Part shown: positions 44,691-52,877 of the stretch, piece by piece
Layout of the letters: each line of letters starts with the position of its first letter
How positions within the stretch are numbered: position 1 is the stretch's first letter
DNA from: Streptomyces sp. NBC_01551
Lineage (GTDB): Bacteria > Actinomycetota > Actinomycetes > Streptomycetales > Streptomycetaceae
Direction: 5' to 3'
Assembly: GCF_026339935.1 (NCBI RefSeq)
Contig: NZ_JAPEPX010000001.1
Location: forward strand, 620,001-684,000
Length of the DNA: 64,000 nucleotides
The notes under the pieces: generated by a model
Databases searched by the model: none
Told to the model about the DNA's origin: nothing
Seen by the model: the letters and a program-made list of their open reading frames with translations, nothing else
Translations under genes and position numbers: made by a program

Positions 44691-45686
44691 TCATGTGCTG
44701 TGGATGTGCCCTCGTGCGCCCGGGTTCTGGGCGGTCCGGGACGCCAAACGTTCTGCCCAGGGTGGGTCTGCGCCGGGGACGGAGCAGGTGAGGGCGGCGA
44801 CGCGGGCGGCGAAGGAGCAGGCGTCGGCGGTGCCTTCGAGGGTCAGGGCGTCGAGTCGGCCGCCAAGGTGTCCGAGTGCGGTGAGGCGGTGCAGCAGGCC
44901 GGCAGTGAAGGCGTCTCCGGCGCCAACGGTGTCGATGACGTCGACGGTCGGGGCCGGGACGGTGACGCGTGCGCCGTCGAGGGAGGCGAGGGCGCCACGT
45001 CCGCCGAGGGTGATGACGACGAGGCGCGCGCCGGCCGCGTGCCAGGTATCGCAGGCCTGTTCGGGGCTGGCCCCGGGGAGGAGCAAGCTGAGGTCGTCTT
45101 CGCTGAGGCGGAGGATGTCGGCCACGGCGCACCAGTGGTGGAGCCGCTGGTGGTAGGCGGCGGGCGGTACGAGGAGTGGGCGGACGTTGGGGTCGATGGA
45201 CACGGTGGCGTGCTCGCGTGCCTTGGCGAGGTAGTCCTCGATGTGGCTGCCTCCGGGGCTGCGTATCAGCGCCAGGGAGCCGGTGTGCACGGCGACGGTT
45301 TCGCCCGGCACGGTGTCGGACAGTTCGTCGGCGGTCCACTGCCAGTCGGCGGCGCCGTCGGCGAAGAAGGAGTAGGTGGCCTGGCGGGTCTCGTCGAGGT
45401 CGGCGATGGCCAGGGTGCTGGGCTCGGGGGCGGCCACGCTGCCGCTCAGGTCGACGCCGGAGGCGCTGAGGCGGTTGCGGAAGAGGGTGCCGAAGACGTC
45501 GTTGGAGATCCGGGCGAGGAAGCGGGTGGGGGTGCCGAGTCGGGCGAGGGCAACGGCGGTGTTGGCGGGGCCGCCACCGGGCAGGACGCGCAGGGCGAGA
45601 TCGGCGGGGCTGGACAGGGCGGGGTCGGTGAAGGCGTCGGCGACGCACTCGCCGAGGACGGTGACGCTGCTGGTGGGGATGTTCAT
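44691..45686 (-). CDS. PfkB-family sugar kinase, probable fructokinase (331 aa)
   Basis: Ribokinase fold with both signatures: GGGPANTAVALARLG (about 35-50) and DTVGAGDAFTAGLL (anion hole and catalytic Asp, about 257-270). The last gene of a sugar import operon with a GH32 hydrolase opposite; together with family motifs this points to phosphorylating fructose released inside the cell. ATG at 45686 (MNIPTSSVTV). Confidence 0.88.
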   Translation of the reverse strand: MNIPTSSVTVLGECVADAFTDPALSSPADLALRVLPGGGPANTAVALARLGTPTRFLARISNDVFGTLFRNRLSASGVDLSGSVAAPEPSTLAIADLDETRQATYSFFADGAADWQWTADELSDTVPGETVAVHTGSLALIRSPGGSHIEDYLAKAREHATVSIDPNVRPLLVPPAAYHQRLHHWCAVADILRLSEDDLSLLLPGASPEQACDTWHAAGARLVVITLGGRGALASLDGARVTVPAPTVDVIDTVGAGDAFTAGLLHRLTALGHLGGRLDALTLEGTADACSFAARVAALTCSVPGADPPWAERLASRTAQNPGARGHIHST

Positions 45687-45769
45687 GGGCTGTCTCTCTG
45701 TAAAAGCGCAGTGCGGGGGGCTCGGTCGTAGCGTTCGTCCTTGACCTTGCGGATGGACACGCGCCGGAC

Positions 45770-46612
45770 TCAGCCCTTGACCGCAGAGCTGGCCACGCCT
45801 TGGACGAACCACCGCTGGAAGAACGCGAAGACGATCAGCACCGGTAGGACCAGCAGGACGCCGAAGGCGAGGATCTGGCCCCAGTCCGGGGGCTGCTGGC
45901 CCTGGAAGACGCTCATCTCCAGCGGCAGCGGGCGGACCGACGGGTCGGAGACCATCAGCACCGGCCACAGGAACGAGCCCCACTGGATAAGGAAGGTCAG
46001 GATCGCCACTGAGGCGAAGGCCGGCTTGCTCATCGGGACGATGATCGCGAAGAAGGTGCGCCAGGGGCCCGCGCCGTCGATCCGGGCGGCTTCCTCGATG
46101 CTCGGTGGGATCGAGCGGAAGAACGTGTGGAACTGATAGACCGAGAAGGCGTTGGCGATGAAGGGGAGCGCCAGGATGTAGAGGGTGTTGCGCTGGTCGT
46201 TGAACATGTAGAAGAGCGGGACGGCCACCGACTCGAACGGGACCAACATCAGCAGCAGAATGAGCGTGAAGACGGCTTCGCGTCCGCGCCACTTCAGCCG
46301 TGACAGCCCGTACGCAGCCATCGAGTTGACGAACAGGCCGCCCGTCACGACCACGAACGCCAGCAGCAGCGAGATGCCCATGAAGCGCCAGAAATAGCCG
46401 GTGCTGTCGGAGTTGAGGCTGCTCAGGACGGCGGAGTAGTTGTCGAAGGACAGGTCGGTCGGGAGGAAGCCGGAGAGGCCGTTCAGGATCTCGTCGGACG
46501 GCTTGAGGCTGCCCAGGAACAGGTAGATCACCGGTAGCACGAAGACGGAGGCCAGCACGCTGAGTACGGCGTAGTCCATGAAGCGGCGCAGGGGCGTAGG
46601 GGTCGTGCCCAT
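45770..46612 (-). CDS. carbohydrate ABC transporter permease, MalG type (280 aa)
   Basis: Six membrane helices and the EAA loop (EEAARIDGAGPWRTFFAIIVP) that contacts the ATPase. Inner-membrane subunit of a CUT1 sugar importer with the next two genes. No ATPase gene is nearby; Streptomyces CUT1 importers often share MsiK, so that is the likely energiser. The start is 3 bases after the stop of the other permease. Confidence 0.92.
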   Translation of the reverse strand: MGTTPTPLRRFMDYAVLSVLASVFVLPVIYLFLGSLKPSDEILNGLSGFLPTDLSFDNYSAVLSSLNSDSTGYFWRFMGISLLLAFVVVTGGLFVNSMAAYGLSRLKWRGREAVFTLILLLMLVPFESVAVPLFYMFNDQRNTLYILALPFIANAFSVYQFHTFFRSIPPSIEEAARIDGAGPWRTFFAIIVPMSKPAFASVAILTFLIQWGSFLWPVLMVSDPSVRPLPLEMSVFQGQQPPDWGQILAFGVLLVLPVLIVFAFFQRWFVQGVASSAVKG

Positions 46613-46615
46613 GAG

Positions 46616-47680
46616 TCAGTCCTCGTTTCCGGGCCGGACGACGCGGCGCTGGATGAGGGTCAGGACGACGACGATCAGGAAGAAGACGACGGTGATCGCG
46701 GACGCCTGGCCGATGTTGTTCTGGTCGAAGGCGGTGGTGACGGCCTGGTACATCACGGTGCGGGTGGCGTCCTCATCCAGACCGCCCCCGCGGACGAGGA
46801 CGTACACCTGGTCGAAGACCCGGAAGGAGAGCACCGAGGTGAGCATCGCAACGAAGACGAGGGTGGAGTGGATGCCGGGCAGGGTGACGTGGCGGAACTG
46901 CTGCCAACGACTGGCGCGGTCGAGTTCGGCGGCCTCGTAGAGCTCACCCGGGATCTGCTGGAGGCCGGCGAGCAGGATGACCATCTGGAAGCCGACGCCC
47001 TGCCAGATGGACAGCACGACGATCGAGGCCATCGCGGTGGCGGAGTCGCCGAGCCAGTCGAAGGCGCCCCAGTTGCCAAAACTCGCCGCGTCCAGCGCGG
47101 AGTTGAGCATGCCCTGGTCACTGCGGGCCAGTATGAGCCGCCAGATCACGGCGACCAGCGCCATGGGGAAGACGACCGGCATGAAGAAGAGCGACCGGAA
47201 CAATCCGATGGCCTTGAGCTTGCGGTTGAGCAGGATCGCCAGGGCCAGTGCCAGGGCCGTCTGCACGGGTACGACGAACACGGCGAAGGTCAGGTTGTTG
47301 AGCAGGGCCCGCAGGAACGGGCCGGACAGGTCGGGGTCGGTGAACAGCCTCCGGTATTGCTCCAAGCCGAAGAAGCTGGGCTCCAGCGGGGAGCCGAGGC
47401 GGACGTTGTAGAAGGAGAGCACCACGGCGTAGCCGAACGGCACACCGACGAAGACGATCAGTCCGACGACGGCCGGGGCGGACATGAGTAGTCCGTGCAG
47501 CCAGTCACGGTTCTTGCGGCCCGGCCGCGCTGATCGCGTCGATCGCGCGGATGTCACGGATGTCACGGATGAGGCCGGCTCCGGGCCGGGCGGCGCGGCG
47601 TGCGCGGGTTCCACGGATGTCACGGATGAGGCCTGCTCCGGGCCGGGCGGCGCGGCGTGCGCGGGTTCCACGGATGTCAC
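46616..47680 (-). CDS. carbohydrate ABC transporter permease, MalF type (354 aa)
   Basis: Six helices from about residue 65 (GLLMSAPAVVGLIVFVGVPFGYAVVLSFYNV) and the EAA loop ELYEAAELDRASRWQQFRHVTLPG. The first 60 residues are Pro/Ala-rich with two 19-residue repeats (VTSVEPAHAAPPGPE), unusual for this family. GTG at 47680 was taken as start; GTGs at 47623 and 47566 begin the next repeat units, and none has a strong Shine-Dalgarno, so the true start is uncertain. Confidence 0.85.
   Translation of the reverse strand: MTSVEPAHAAPPGPEQASSVTSVEPAHAAPPGPEPASSVTSVTSARSTRSARPGRKNRDWLHGLLMSAPAVVGLIVFVGVPFGYAVVLSFYNVRLGSPLEPSFFGLEQYRRLFTDPDLSGPFLRALLNNLTFAVFVVPVQTALALALAILLNRKLKAIGLFRSLFFMPVVFPMALVAVIWRLILARSDQGMLNSALDAASFGNWGAFDWLGDSATAMASIVVLSIWQGVGFQMVILLAGLQQIPGELYEAAELDRASRWQQFRHVTLPGIHSTLVFVAMLTSVLSFRVFDQVYVLVRGGGLDEDATRTVMYQAVTTAFDQNNIGQASAITVVFFLIVVVLTLIQRRVVRPGNED
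47567..47680 (-). repeat. two 57-bp repeats at the MalF-like N-terminus
   Basis: Two nearly identical 57-bp units, each beginning with GTGACATCC, followed by a partial third. Each unit supplies a possible GTG start, so duplication has multiplied the candidate starts of the permease. Confidence 0.88.
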
Positions 47681-47741
47681 GGGAGGGTCCTGTTCCTGGC
47701 GGGGTGGGCGCGGCAGCCGCGGCCGCCCGGGCCGATGGGTC

Positions 47742-49085
47742 CTACGGGATCTTGTAGCCAGCGTTGTCGGAGAAGTCCTGGTCGATGGCGCGGGCGGCCT
47801 TTTGCAGAGCGCTCTCGGGGTCGGCGCCACCGTAGATGGAGTTCAGGGCCTCGCTGAACTTCGAGGTGACCAGGGGGTAGCCGGGTGTCACCGGGCGGGT
47901 GACGGCGACGCAGGACTTGGTGATGTCCTTGTCGCCGCAGGGCTTGGCGAGCTGGTCGGCGTAGAGCTGGAGCGGGCCGCCCTGCTTGTAGAGCTCGCTC
48001 TTGTCGAGCGCGGTCTTGGTGGCGGGCACCGCCCCGTTGGCCGTCGTCATGGCGGTGATGTTGGCGTCGTTCAGGAGGGTGTCCAGGAACGTGCCGGCGG
48101 CCTTGGCGTTCTTGCTGTGGGCGCCGATGCCCCAGGCCCAGGAGCCCTGGCCGGTCTTGGGGCCGTTGCCGAAGTCGGGCAGCGGCAGTACGACGAGGTC
48201 GTCGCCGAGGGCCTCGCTGTAGGCGGGGTACATCCAGTGGCCGACCCAGCTCAGGGCGACGCGGCCCTTGGCGAAGGCGTTGCCGTCGGTGTTGGGGTCG
48301 ACATACGTCTTCCAGGACTGGAAGGTCTTCATGGCCGAGATCACGGCCGGGGTGTCGAGGGCGCCCTCCGCCTTGCCGTCCTTGAGGAGGGAACCTCCCG
48401 CGGACCAGACGACCGGGGCGAAACCGTAGGTGCCCCACTCGTTGGCGTAGCCGCCGGTCTCCTGGAGGTCGAGGGTCTTGCCGTCGGTGTCCATGGCCTT
48501 CAGCGCCCCCAGCGCGGCGGTGAACTCCGTCGCCGTCCAGTCATTGGACAGGCTGGTCGGGTACTTCACCCCGGCCGCGTCGAGCAGCTTCTTGTTGCCG
48601 TAGATCCCCAGGCCGGAGTCGAACATGCCCAGGCCGTAGTGCTTGCCGCCGACCTCGCCCTGCGCCTTGCTCGCGTCGGTGGCGTTGTCCATGGTCTCGG
48701 TGGAGACGTGCGTGTCGATGGGGGCGAGCTTCTTGTTGTAGACGAAGTTCGCCATGGTCGGGCCGTCGAACTCCATCACGTCCGGCAGCTTGGAGGCGTC
48801 GGTGGCCGTGATGGTCTTGGTGTAGTCGGCCTCGGGGATCAGCTTCAAGTCGACCTTGATGTCGCCCTGCGAGGAGTTGAAGGACTTCACCGCGTTCTGC
48901 AGCGCACTGGCCTCGTTCTTCTGGCCCTGGTGGGCCCAGACGCTGATGGTGCCCTTGCCGCTTCCGGCCTCGGCGGAGGCATCGGTGCCGCCGCCCGAGC
49001 CGCAGGCGGCCAGCGCCACCACGGGGAGAGCGAGGGCCAGGCCCGTACGGACGGTACGGCGGTACTTTCTGTTGGTCGAGCTCAT
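47742..49085 (-). CDS. sugar-binding lipoprotein of the ABC importer (447 aa)
   Basis: Signal peptide and lipobox (VALAACG, Cys28), then a typical extracellular solute-binding protein family 1 fold (TISVWAHQGQKNEA start, MEFDGPTMANFVY, and GHWMYPAYSEALGDDLVVLPLP). Captures the sugar outside the cell and delivers it to the two permeases downstream. It follows the LacI gene by 80 bp in the same direction. Confidence 0.92.
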   Translation of the reverse strand: MSSTNRKYRRTVRTGLALALPVVALAACGSGGGTDASAEAGSGKGTISVWAHQGQKNEASALQNAVKSFNSSQGDIKVDLKLIPEADYTKTITATDASKLPDVMEFDGPTMANFVYNKKLAPIDTHVSTETMDNATDASKAQGEVGGKHYGLGMFDSGLGIYGNKKLLDAAGVKYPTSLSNDWTATEFTAALGALKAMDTDGKTLDLQETGGYANEWGTYGFAPVVWSAGGSLLKDGKAEGALDTPAVISAMKTFQSWKTYVDPNTDGNAFAKGRVALSWVGHWMYPAYSEALGDDLVVLPLPDFGNGPKTGQGSWAWGIGAHSKNAKAAGTFLDTLLNDANITAMTTANGAVPATKTALDKSELYKQGGPLQLYADQLAKPCGDKDITKSCVAVTRPVTPGYPLVTSKFSEALNSIYGGADPESALQKAARAIDQDFSDNAGYKIP

Positions 49086-49165
49086 GGTTTGTGCCTCCGT
49101 GCTGTGGCGAGGGTTCGAAGTGCGGGGGGAGCTTCCCGGGGCGTGGGGGTGCGGCGCTCGGGGGG

Positions 49166-50185
49166 TTACCTCGGGCCGCGCAGGCGCGGCGGGGCGGTGG
49201 TCTCGCGCAGGACGAGACGGGTGGGCATCTGCACCTGCCCCGGCGGCTCGGCGTCGGGTTCGTCCAGTTGCCGCAGCAGCAGCCGGGCGGCCTCGGCGCC
49301 CTGGTCGGCAACCGGCTGGGCAACGGTGGTCAGTCCGACCACGTCGGCGAGTTCGTGGTCGTCGAAGCCGACGACGGACACGTCGTCCGGCACCTTCAGC
49401 CGGTGGCGGCGCAGGGCGCGCAGTGCGCCCATCGCCATCTCATCCGACTGCGCGAACACGGCAGTCGGCGGGCGGGAGACAGCCAGCAGCTCGGTCATGG
49501 CCCGCTCACCGCCCTCGACGGTGTAGTCGCCGTCCGCTTCCAGGGCCGCATCGTGCTCTATCCCCGCATCGGTCAGGACGTCCAGGTAGGCGCTGCGCCT
49601 TTCGACGGGGGTGGTCCAGTGCAGCGGCCCACTGGACCCGCTGATCATCCCGATCCGTCGGTGACCGAGGTTCACCAGGTGGCGTACGGCGCTCTCCGTT
49701 CCGGCCCGGTCGTCGATGCCGACGACGGTGAAGCCGAACCGGGCTCCGCCGACCGTGGTGGCCAGCGGCACCCCGAGTGAACGCAGTGCAGCCGACTCCT
49801 CCTCGTCAGGGATGAGGAGCGACAGCACGGCGTCCACCCGCTTGCGGACCGGCAGCTTGGTGAAGAAACGCTTGCGTGTCTCCGGCGATCCCAGGTTGTA
49901 CAGCAGCACGTCGTACCCGGCGGCGCTGAAGACCTGCTCGGCGGCGTCCAGCACGGTGCCGAAGAACCAGCGGCCCACGTACGGGACCACGACCCCGATG
50001 GTGAAGGTGCGCCCGCTGGCCAGGCTCGACGCGGAACGCGAGGCGGTGTAGCCGAGCTGGGCGGCGAGGGCCGCGATCTGCGTCCGCACCTCCTCGGACA
50101 CGCCCGGCCGTCCGCGCAGCGCGCGAGACACGGTGGACGTCGAGACTCCGGCGGCGCGGGCGACATCGGTGATGCTGGCCGTCAC
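49166..50185 (-). CDS. LacI-family repressor of the sugar cluster (339 aa)
   Basis: HTH TDVARAAGVSTSTVSRALRGRPGVSEEVR (about 5-33), hinge YTASRSASSLASGRT, and a periplasmic-binding-protein-like effector domain with VVGIDDRAGTESAVRHLVNLGHRRIG and VVGFDDHELADVVGLTTV. First gene of the operon, divergent from the GH32 gene; two LacI-type operators lie in the 180-bp gap, so it probably represses both directions until sugar binds. Confidence 0.92.
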   Translation of the reverse strand: MTASITDVARAAGVSTSTVSRALRGRPGVSEEVRTQIAALAAQLGYTASRSASSLASGRTFTIGVVVPYVGRWFFGTVLDAAEQVFSAAGYDVLLYNLGSPETRKRFFTKLPVRKRVDAVLSLLIPDEEESAALRSLGVPLATTVGGARFGFTVVGIDDRAGTESAVRHLVNLGHRRIGMISGSSGPLHWTTPVERRSAYLDVLTDAGIEHDAALEADGDYTVEGGERAMTELLAVSRPPTAVFAQSDEMAMGALRALRRHRLKVPDDVSVVGFDDHELADVVGLTTVAQPVADQGAEAARLLLRQLDEPDAEPPGQVQMPTRLVLRETTAPPRLRGPR

Positions 50186-50260
50186 GGCGCATTCCCTCCC
50201 GTTGGTTTCACGTCGATGTGATCTGCAGGTGACGTGACCGTAAGCCCGCCCTCGTTGTTG

Positions 50261-50274
50261 CGCAAGCGTTTGCG
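50261..50274. promoter_or_regulatory. LacI-type operator 1
   Basis: CGCAAGCGTTTGCG, 12 of 14 positions symmetric around CG, in the LacI/GH32 gap. Core CAAGCGTTTG matches the LacI-family pattern with a central CpG. Confidence 0.75.
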
Positions 50275-50329
50275 TTCGGATTTACTTGGGCTGACCCTTG
50301 AGAGACCTTTTTGTTATCAAGCATCAGCG

Positions 50330-50339
50330 CATACGTTTG
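50330..50339. promoter_or_regulatory. LacI-type operator 2
   Basis: CATACGTTTG, 8 of 10 symmetric and differing from operator 1's core at two positions. It lies 27 bases before the GH32 start, where binding would block transcription. Confidence 0.65.
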
Positions 50340-50365
50340 GGCGCTGTGAGCCGACAGGAATGTGC

Positions 50366-51712
50366 ATGCGATACGCCCCGCCCGGCTTCTGCGTGAACGA
50401 CTTCGCCCTCCTGCGGGACGAGGACGGCACATACGCGGTGCTGCACCTGCAGGGGCCCTGGACAACGGAGTTCGATCATCTGCGGATGGAGACCTCCTAC
50501 GGCCGGGCAACCTCCACCGACCTGGTCCACTGGCAGCCCCAGGGCACCGCCTTCGGCAACGGCCTGCCCGGCCGCTTCGACCAGCAGGCCGTGTGGACCA
50601 TGCACCCCATCCGGCACGGCGACGCAATGACGATGTTCTACACCGGCGTCTTCGGTCTCACACCGGGCGGCTGGCCGGTCCAGTCGGTCGGACTGGCGTA
50701 CTCGGACCGCACGGACGGCACCGGTTGGCGCCGCCATGGCACCAGGCCGGTCGTCGAGGCGGACCCGCGCTGGTACCGCACCAGCGAGAAGATGGCCTGG
50801 CGTGACCCGTTCGTCGTACGCGATGACGCGTCGGACGGCTGGGTCATGGTCGTCTGCGCCAGCGACGCCTCCCTCCCGGTGGAGGTCAGCGGCTGTGTCG
50901 CCCTGGCCACCTCGGCGGACCTGGAGCACTGGACCGTCCATCCGCCGCTCATCTCCCCCGGTGACGTCGATGAACTGGAGTGCCCGGTCCTGGAACGCCT
51001 CGACGACGGAAGCTGGCTGCTGCTCGGCTCCATCGGCGCGACCCGCGGCTTCGAGTCGTGGACCGCCCCCAGCCTGCGCGGGCCCTGGACCCGCCGCGGT
51101 CCCCTCGGCCCGGCCGGCGCCTACGCCCCGCGCGTCATCGTCGCGCCCGATGGCTCCCGCGTCGTGCTGCACACTACGCCTCGCCGGGTCGGCCTCACTG
51201 ACTCCGGCGAGACCTGCCGCGGGATGCTCGCCCAGCCCAAGTCCCTTGTCATGTTGGACGGTTCGACGCCCCGCCTGGAATGGTGGCCCGGCCTGGACGT
51301 CTGGCTCAGCGAGGAAACGGAGCACCCCGCCCCGCACGCAGTCGGCGACATCGGCCTCACCGGGCCCGTCGACGTTATTCTCCGCACCGATTCCCCGGAC
51401 GGCAGCCCCGCCCTCGTTGTCGGCTGCGACGGCAAGAACCTCTGGGTCACCGGCCCCGAGGGGACCCGGCTCGGCGAGACCGTCCTGACCGAACCCGCCG
51501 CCACGCTGCGCATCCTCACCATTGGCGAGTACGTCGAGGTCTACGCCGACGGCCTCTTCGTCCTGACCACCCTGTGCTACTCCGGGCACCCCGCCCCGTG
51601 GACGGCCGCCACCGAAGGCCGCAAACGCACCATCCCTGTCCGCCCGATCCGGCTGCCCGACCCGCACCGCGACGACGCCTCGGCCATCTGGCCAGGCTCT
51701 ACAACACCCTGA
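50366..51712 (+). CDS. GH32-like beta-fructosidase (448 aa)
   Basis: Glycoside hydrolase of the five-bladed propeller clan. Likely catalytic residues: Asp12 in FCVNDFALL (in place of the usual NDPNG), Asp147 in WRDPF (transition-state stabiliser) and Glu205 in ELECPVL (the EC acid/base motif). No signal peptide, so it acts in the cytoplasm on imported fructosides. The ATG at 50366 is six bases after AGGA; an open frame to 50234 spans the operators. Divergent from LacI. Substrate could be sucrose, kestose or another short fructoside. Confidence 0.82.
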   Translation: MRYAPPGFCVNDFALLRDEDGTYAVLHLQGPWTTEFDHLRMETSYGRATSTDLVHWQPQGTAFGNGLPGRFDQQAVWTMHPIRHGDAMTMFYTGVFGLTPGGWPVQSVGLAYSDRTDGTGWRRHGTRPVVEADPRWYRTSEKMAWRDPFVVRDDASDGWVMVVCASDASLPVEVSGCVALATSADLEHWTVHPPLISPGDVDELECPVLERLDDGSWLLLGSIGATRGFESWTAPSLRGPWTRRGPLGPAGAYAPRVIVAPDGSRVVLHTTPRRVGLTDSGETCRGMLAQPKSLVMLDGSTPRLEWWPGLDVWLSEETEHPAPHAVGDIGLTGPVDVILRTDSPDGSPALVVGCDGKNLWVTGPEGTRLGETVLTEPAATLRILTIGEYVEVYADGLFVLTTLCYSGHPAPWTAATEGRKRTIPVRPIRLPDPHRDDASAIWPGSTTP

Positions 51713-51812
51713 CGGGCGACAGCCCACGCCCGTCTGATCGTCACCCGGCACGACCCCGGAAAGGCTCAATCGGGTGTGCGAGGACATCGACCGCCCGCCA
51801 GGAACTGGCGAG

Positions 51813-52028
51813 TCAGCTCGAGCGCTCCACCGGGCGGAGTGCCACGATCTTCCAGAGGGACACCTTGCTGTCCATGGCGTTGACTCGGGCCTGCGTCATG
51901 CCGACGGCAGCCGCGATGCGCGCCTGGCTGGCCCTGCTGTACTGCTGGCCGTGGCGGAACACGGTGCCGATATCGCGGGTGCGGAGGGCTTGGCGGACAT
52001 CTGCGCGCTCCCATGCCCAGTCAGGCAG
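51813..52028 (-). pseudogene. fragment of an XRE/TPR-type regulator
   Basis: The frame encodes LPDWAWERADVRQALRTRD, then a HTH (GQQYSRASQARIAAAVGMTQARVN) like the start of large Streptomyces XRE proteins of about 400 aa, but reaches a stop after about 70 codons and has no proper start codon. The rest of the gene is missing. Confidence 0.55.
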
Positions 52029-52041
52029 AGACGTTGGTACG

Positions 52042-52330
52042 AGCGGTGTGGTCACGGTCCTCGACGACGACCTCGGCGCCACCGCGCTCGCCGCGCACAC
52101 GGGAGTCAGTGCGCGCCACCTGGCCCGGCTGTTCCTCGACCAGCTCGGACAGACACCTGCCCAGTTCGTACGGACCGCCCGAGCCGAGGCGGCCGCACAA
52201 CTCCTCGTCTCCACGGCACTGCCGCTGGCCTCGATCGCCAGGCGCTGCGGGTTCAGCTCCGCCTAGACGATGAGGCAGGTGTTCCTGGAGCACTACGGAA
52301 CGACACCCAGCCAGCACCACACCCTCCACA
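52042..52330 (+). pseudogene. fragment of an AraC/GlxA-family regulator with a nonsense codon
   Basis: Encodes the C-terminal double HTH: LGATALAAHTGVSARHLARLFL, then PLASIARRCGFSSA, a TAG at 52264-52266, then TMRQVFLEHYGTTPSQHH in the same frame. Intact relatives read SSAETM or similar at this point, so TAG probably arose from GAG. The sensor domain upstream is missing; the upstream side abuts the XRE fragment on the other strand. Confidence 0.7.
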
Positions 52331-52429
52331 GCAGTTCCCGGGTCGCACCCTCCGAAGTGCCAGTGGTTGGATGTTTCGACTCGGACGGCGACGCATCGTG
52401 GCCTGCGGTCGCACGTGGTCCACGAGCAC

Positions 52430-52750
52430 GGGAGCGACACGGCCCGCAGCACCTCCGCGTGGTCCCACGGCGACTGGCGCCTGCTTGTGCCCGCCGAGTG
52501 GCAGGACGACACTGAACGCCGCATAAAAGCCGGCCTACCCGAAGAGGTCGGGCACCGGGAGAAATGGCGCCTGGCCCTGGACCTCATTGACGAGGCGGTC
52601 GCCTGGGGCCTGGAGCCGATGGTGATCGTCGCCGACGTCGGCTACGGCCAGTTCACCGCGTTCCGCCACGGCCTGGCGGAACGCGGGCTGGACTACGTCG
52701 TCGCCGTCCGCTCGGACGAGTCCGCGCACCCGCAGGCGGCCGCGCCCAGC
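52430..52750 (+). pseudogene. IS701-family transposase fragment
   Basis: One open stretch reads DWRLLVPAEWQDDTERRIK, EKWRLALDLIDEAVAWGLEP, VIVADVGYGQFTAFRHGLAERGLDYVVAVRSDES, matching the central DDE region of IS701-type transposases. Both the N-terminal part and the C-terminal third with the terminal repeats are absent. Confidence 0.7.
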
Positions 52751-52877
52751 GCATCGCCGTGGAGCGGGAACGGCCACCATCCCGCCACCGCCACCCTCCG
52801 CACCACGGCTGGCCACGGCCGGAGTGAGGAGCAGCGCCGGAGTCGCACGCGGCCGGTAAGCCGACAGCGGACCCGTG

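Noticed and set aside
50234..50365. Upstream extension of the GH32 gene
   Set aside because: It spans both LacI operators and lacks a ribosome-binding site; the ATG at 50366 is well placed after AGGA.
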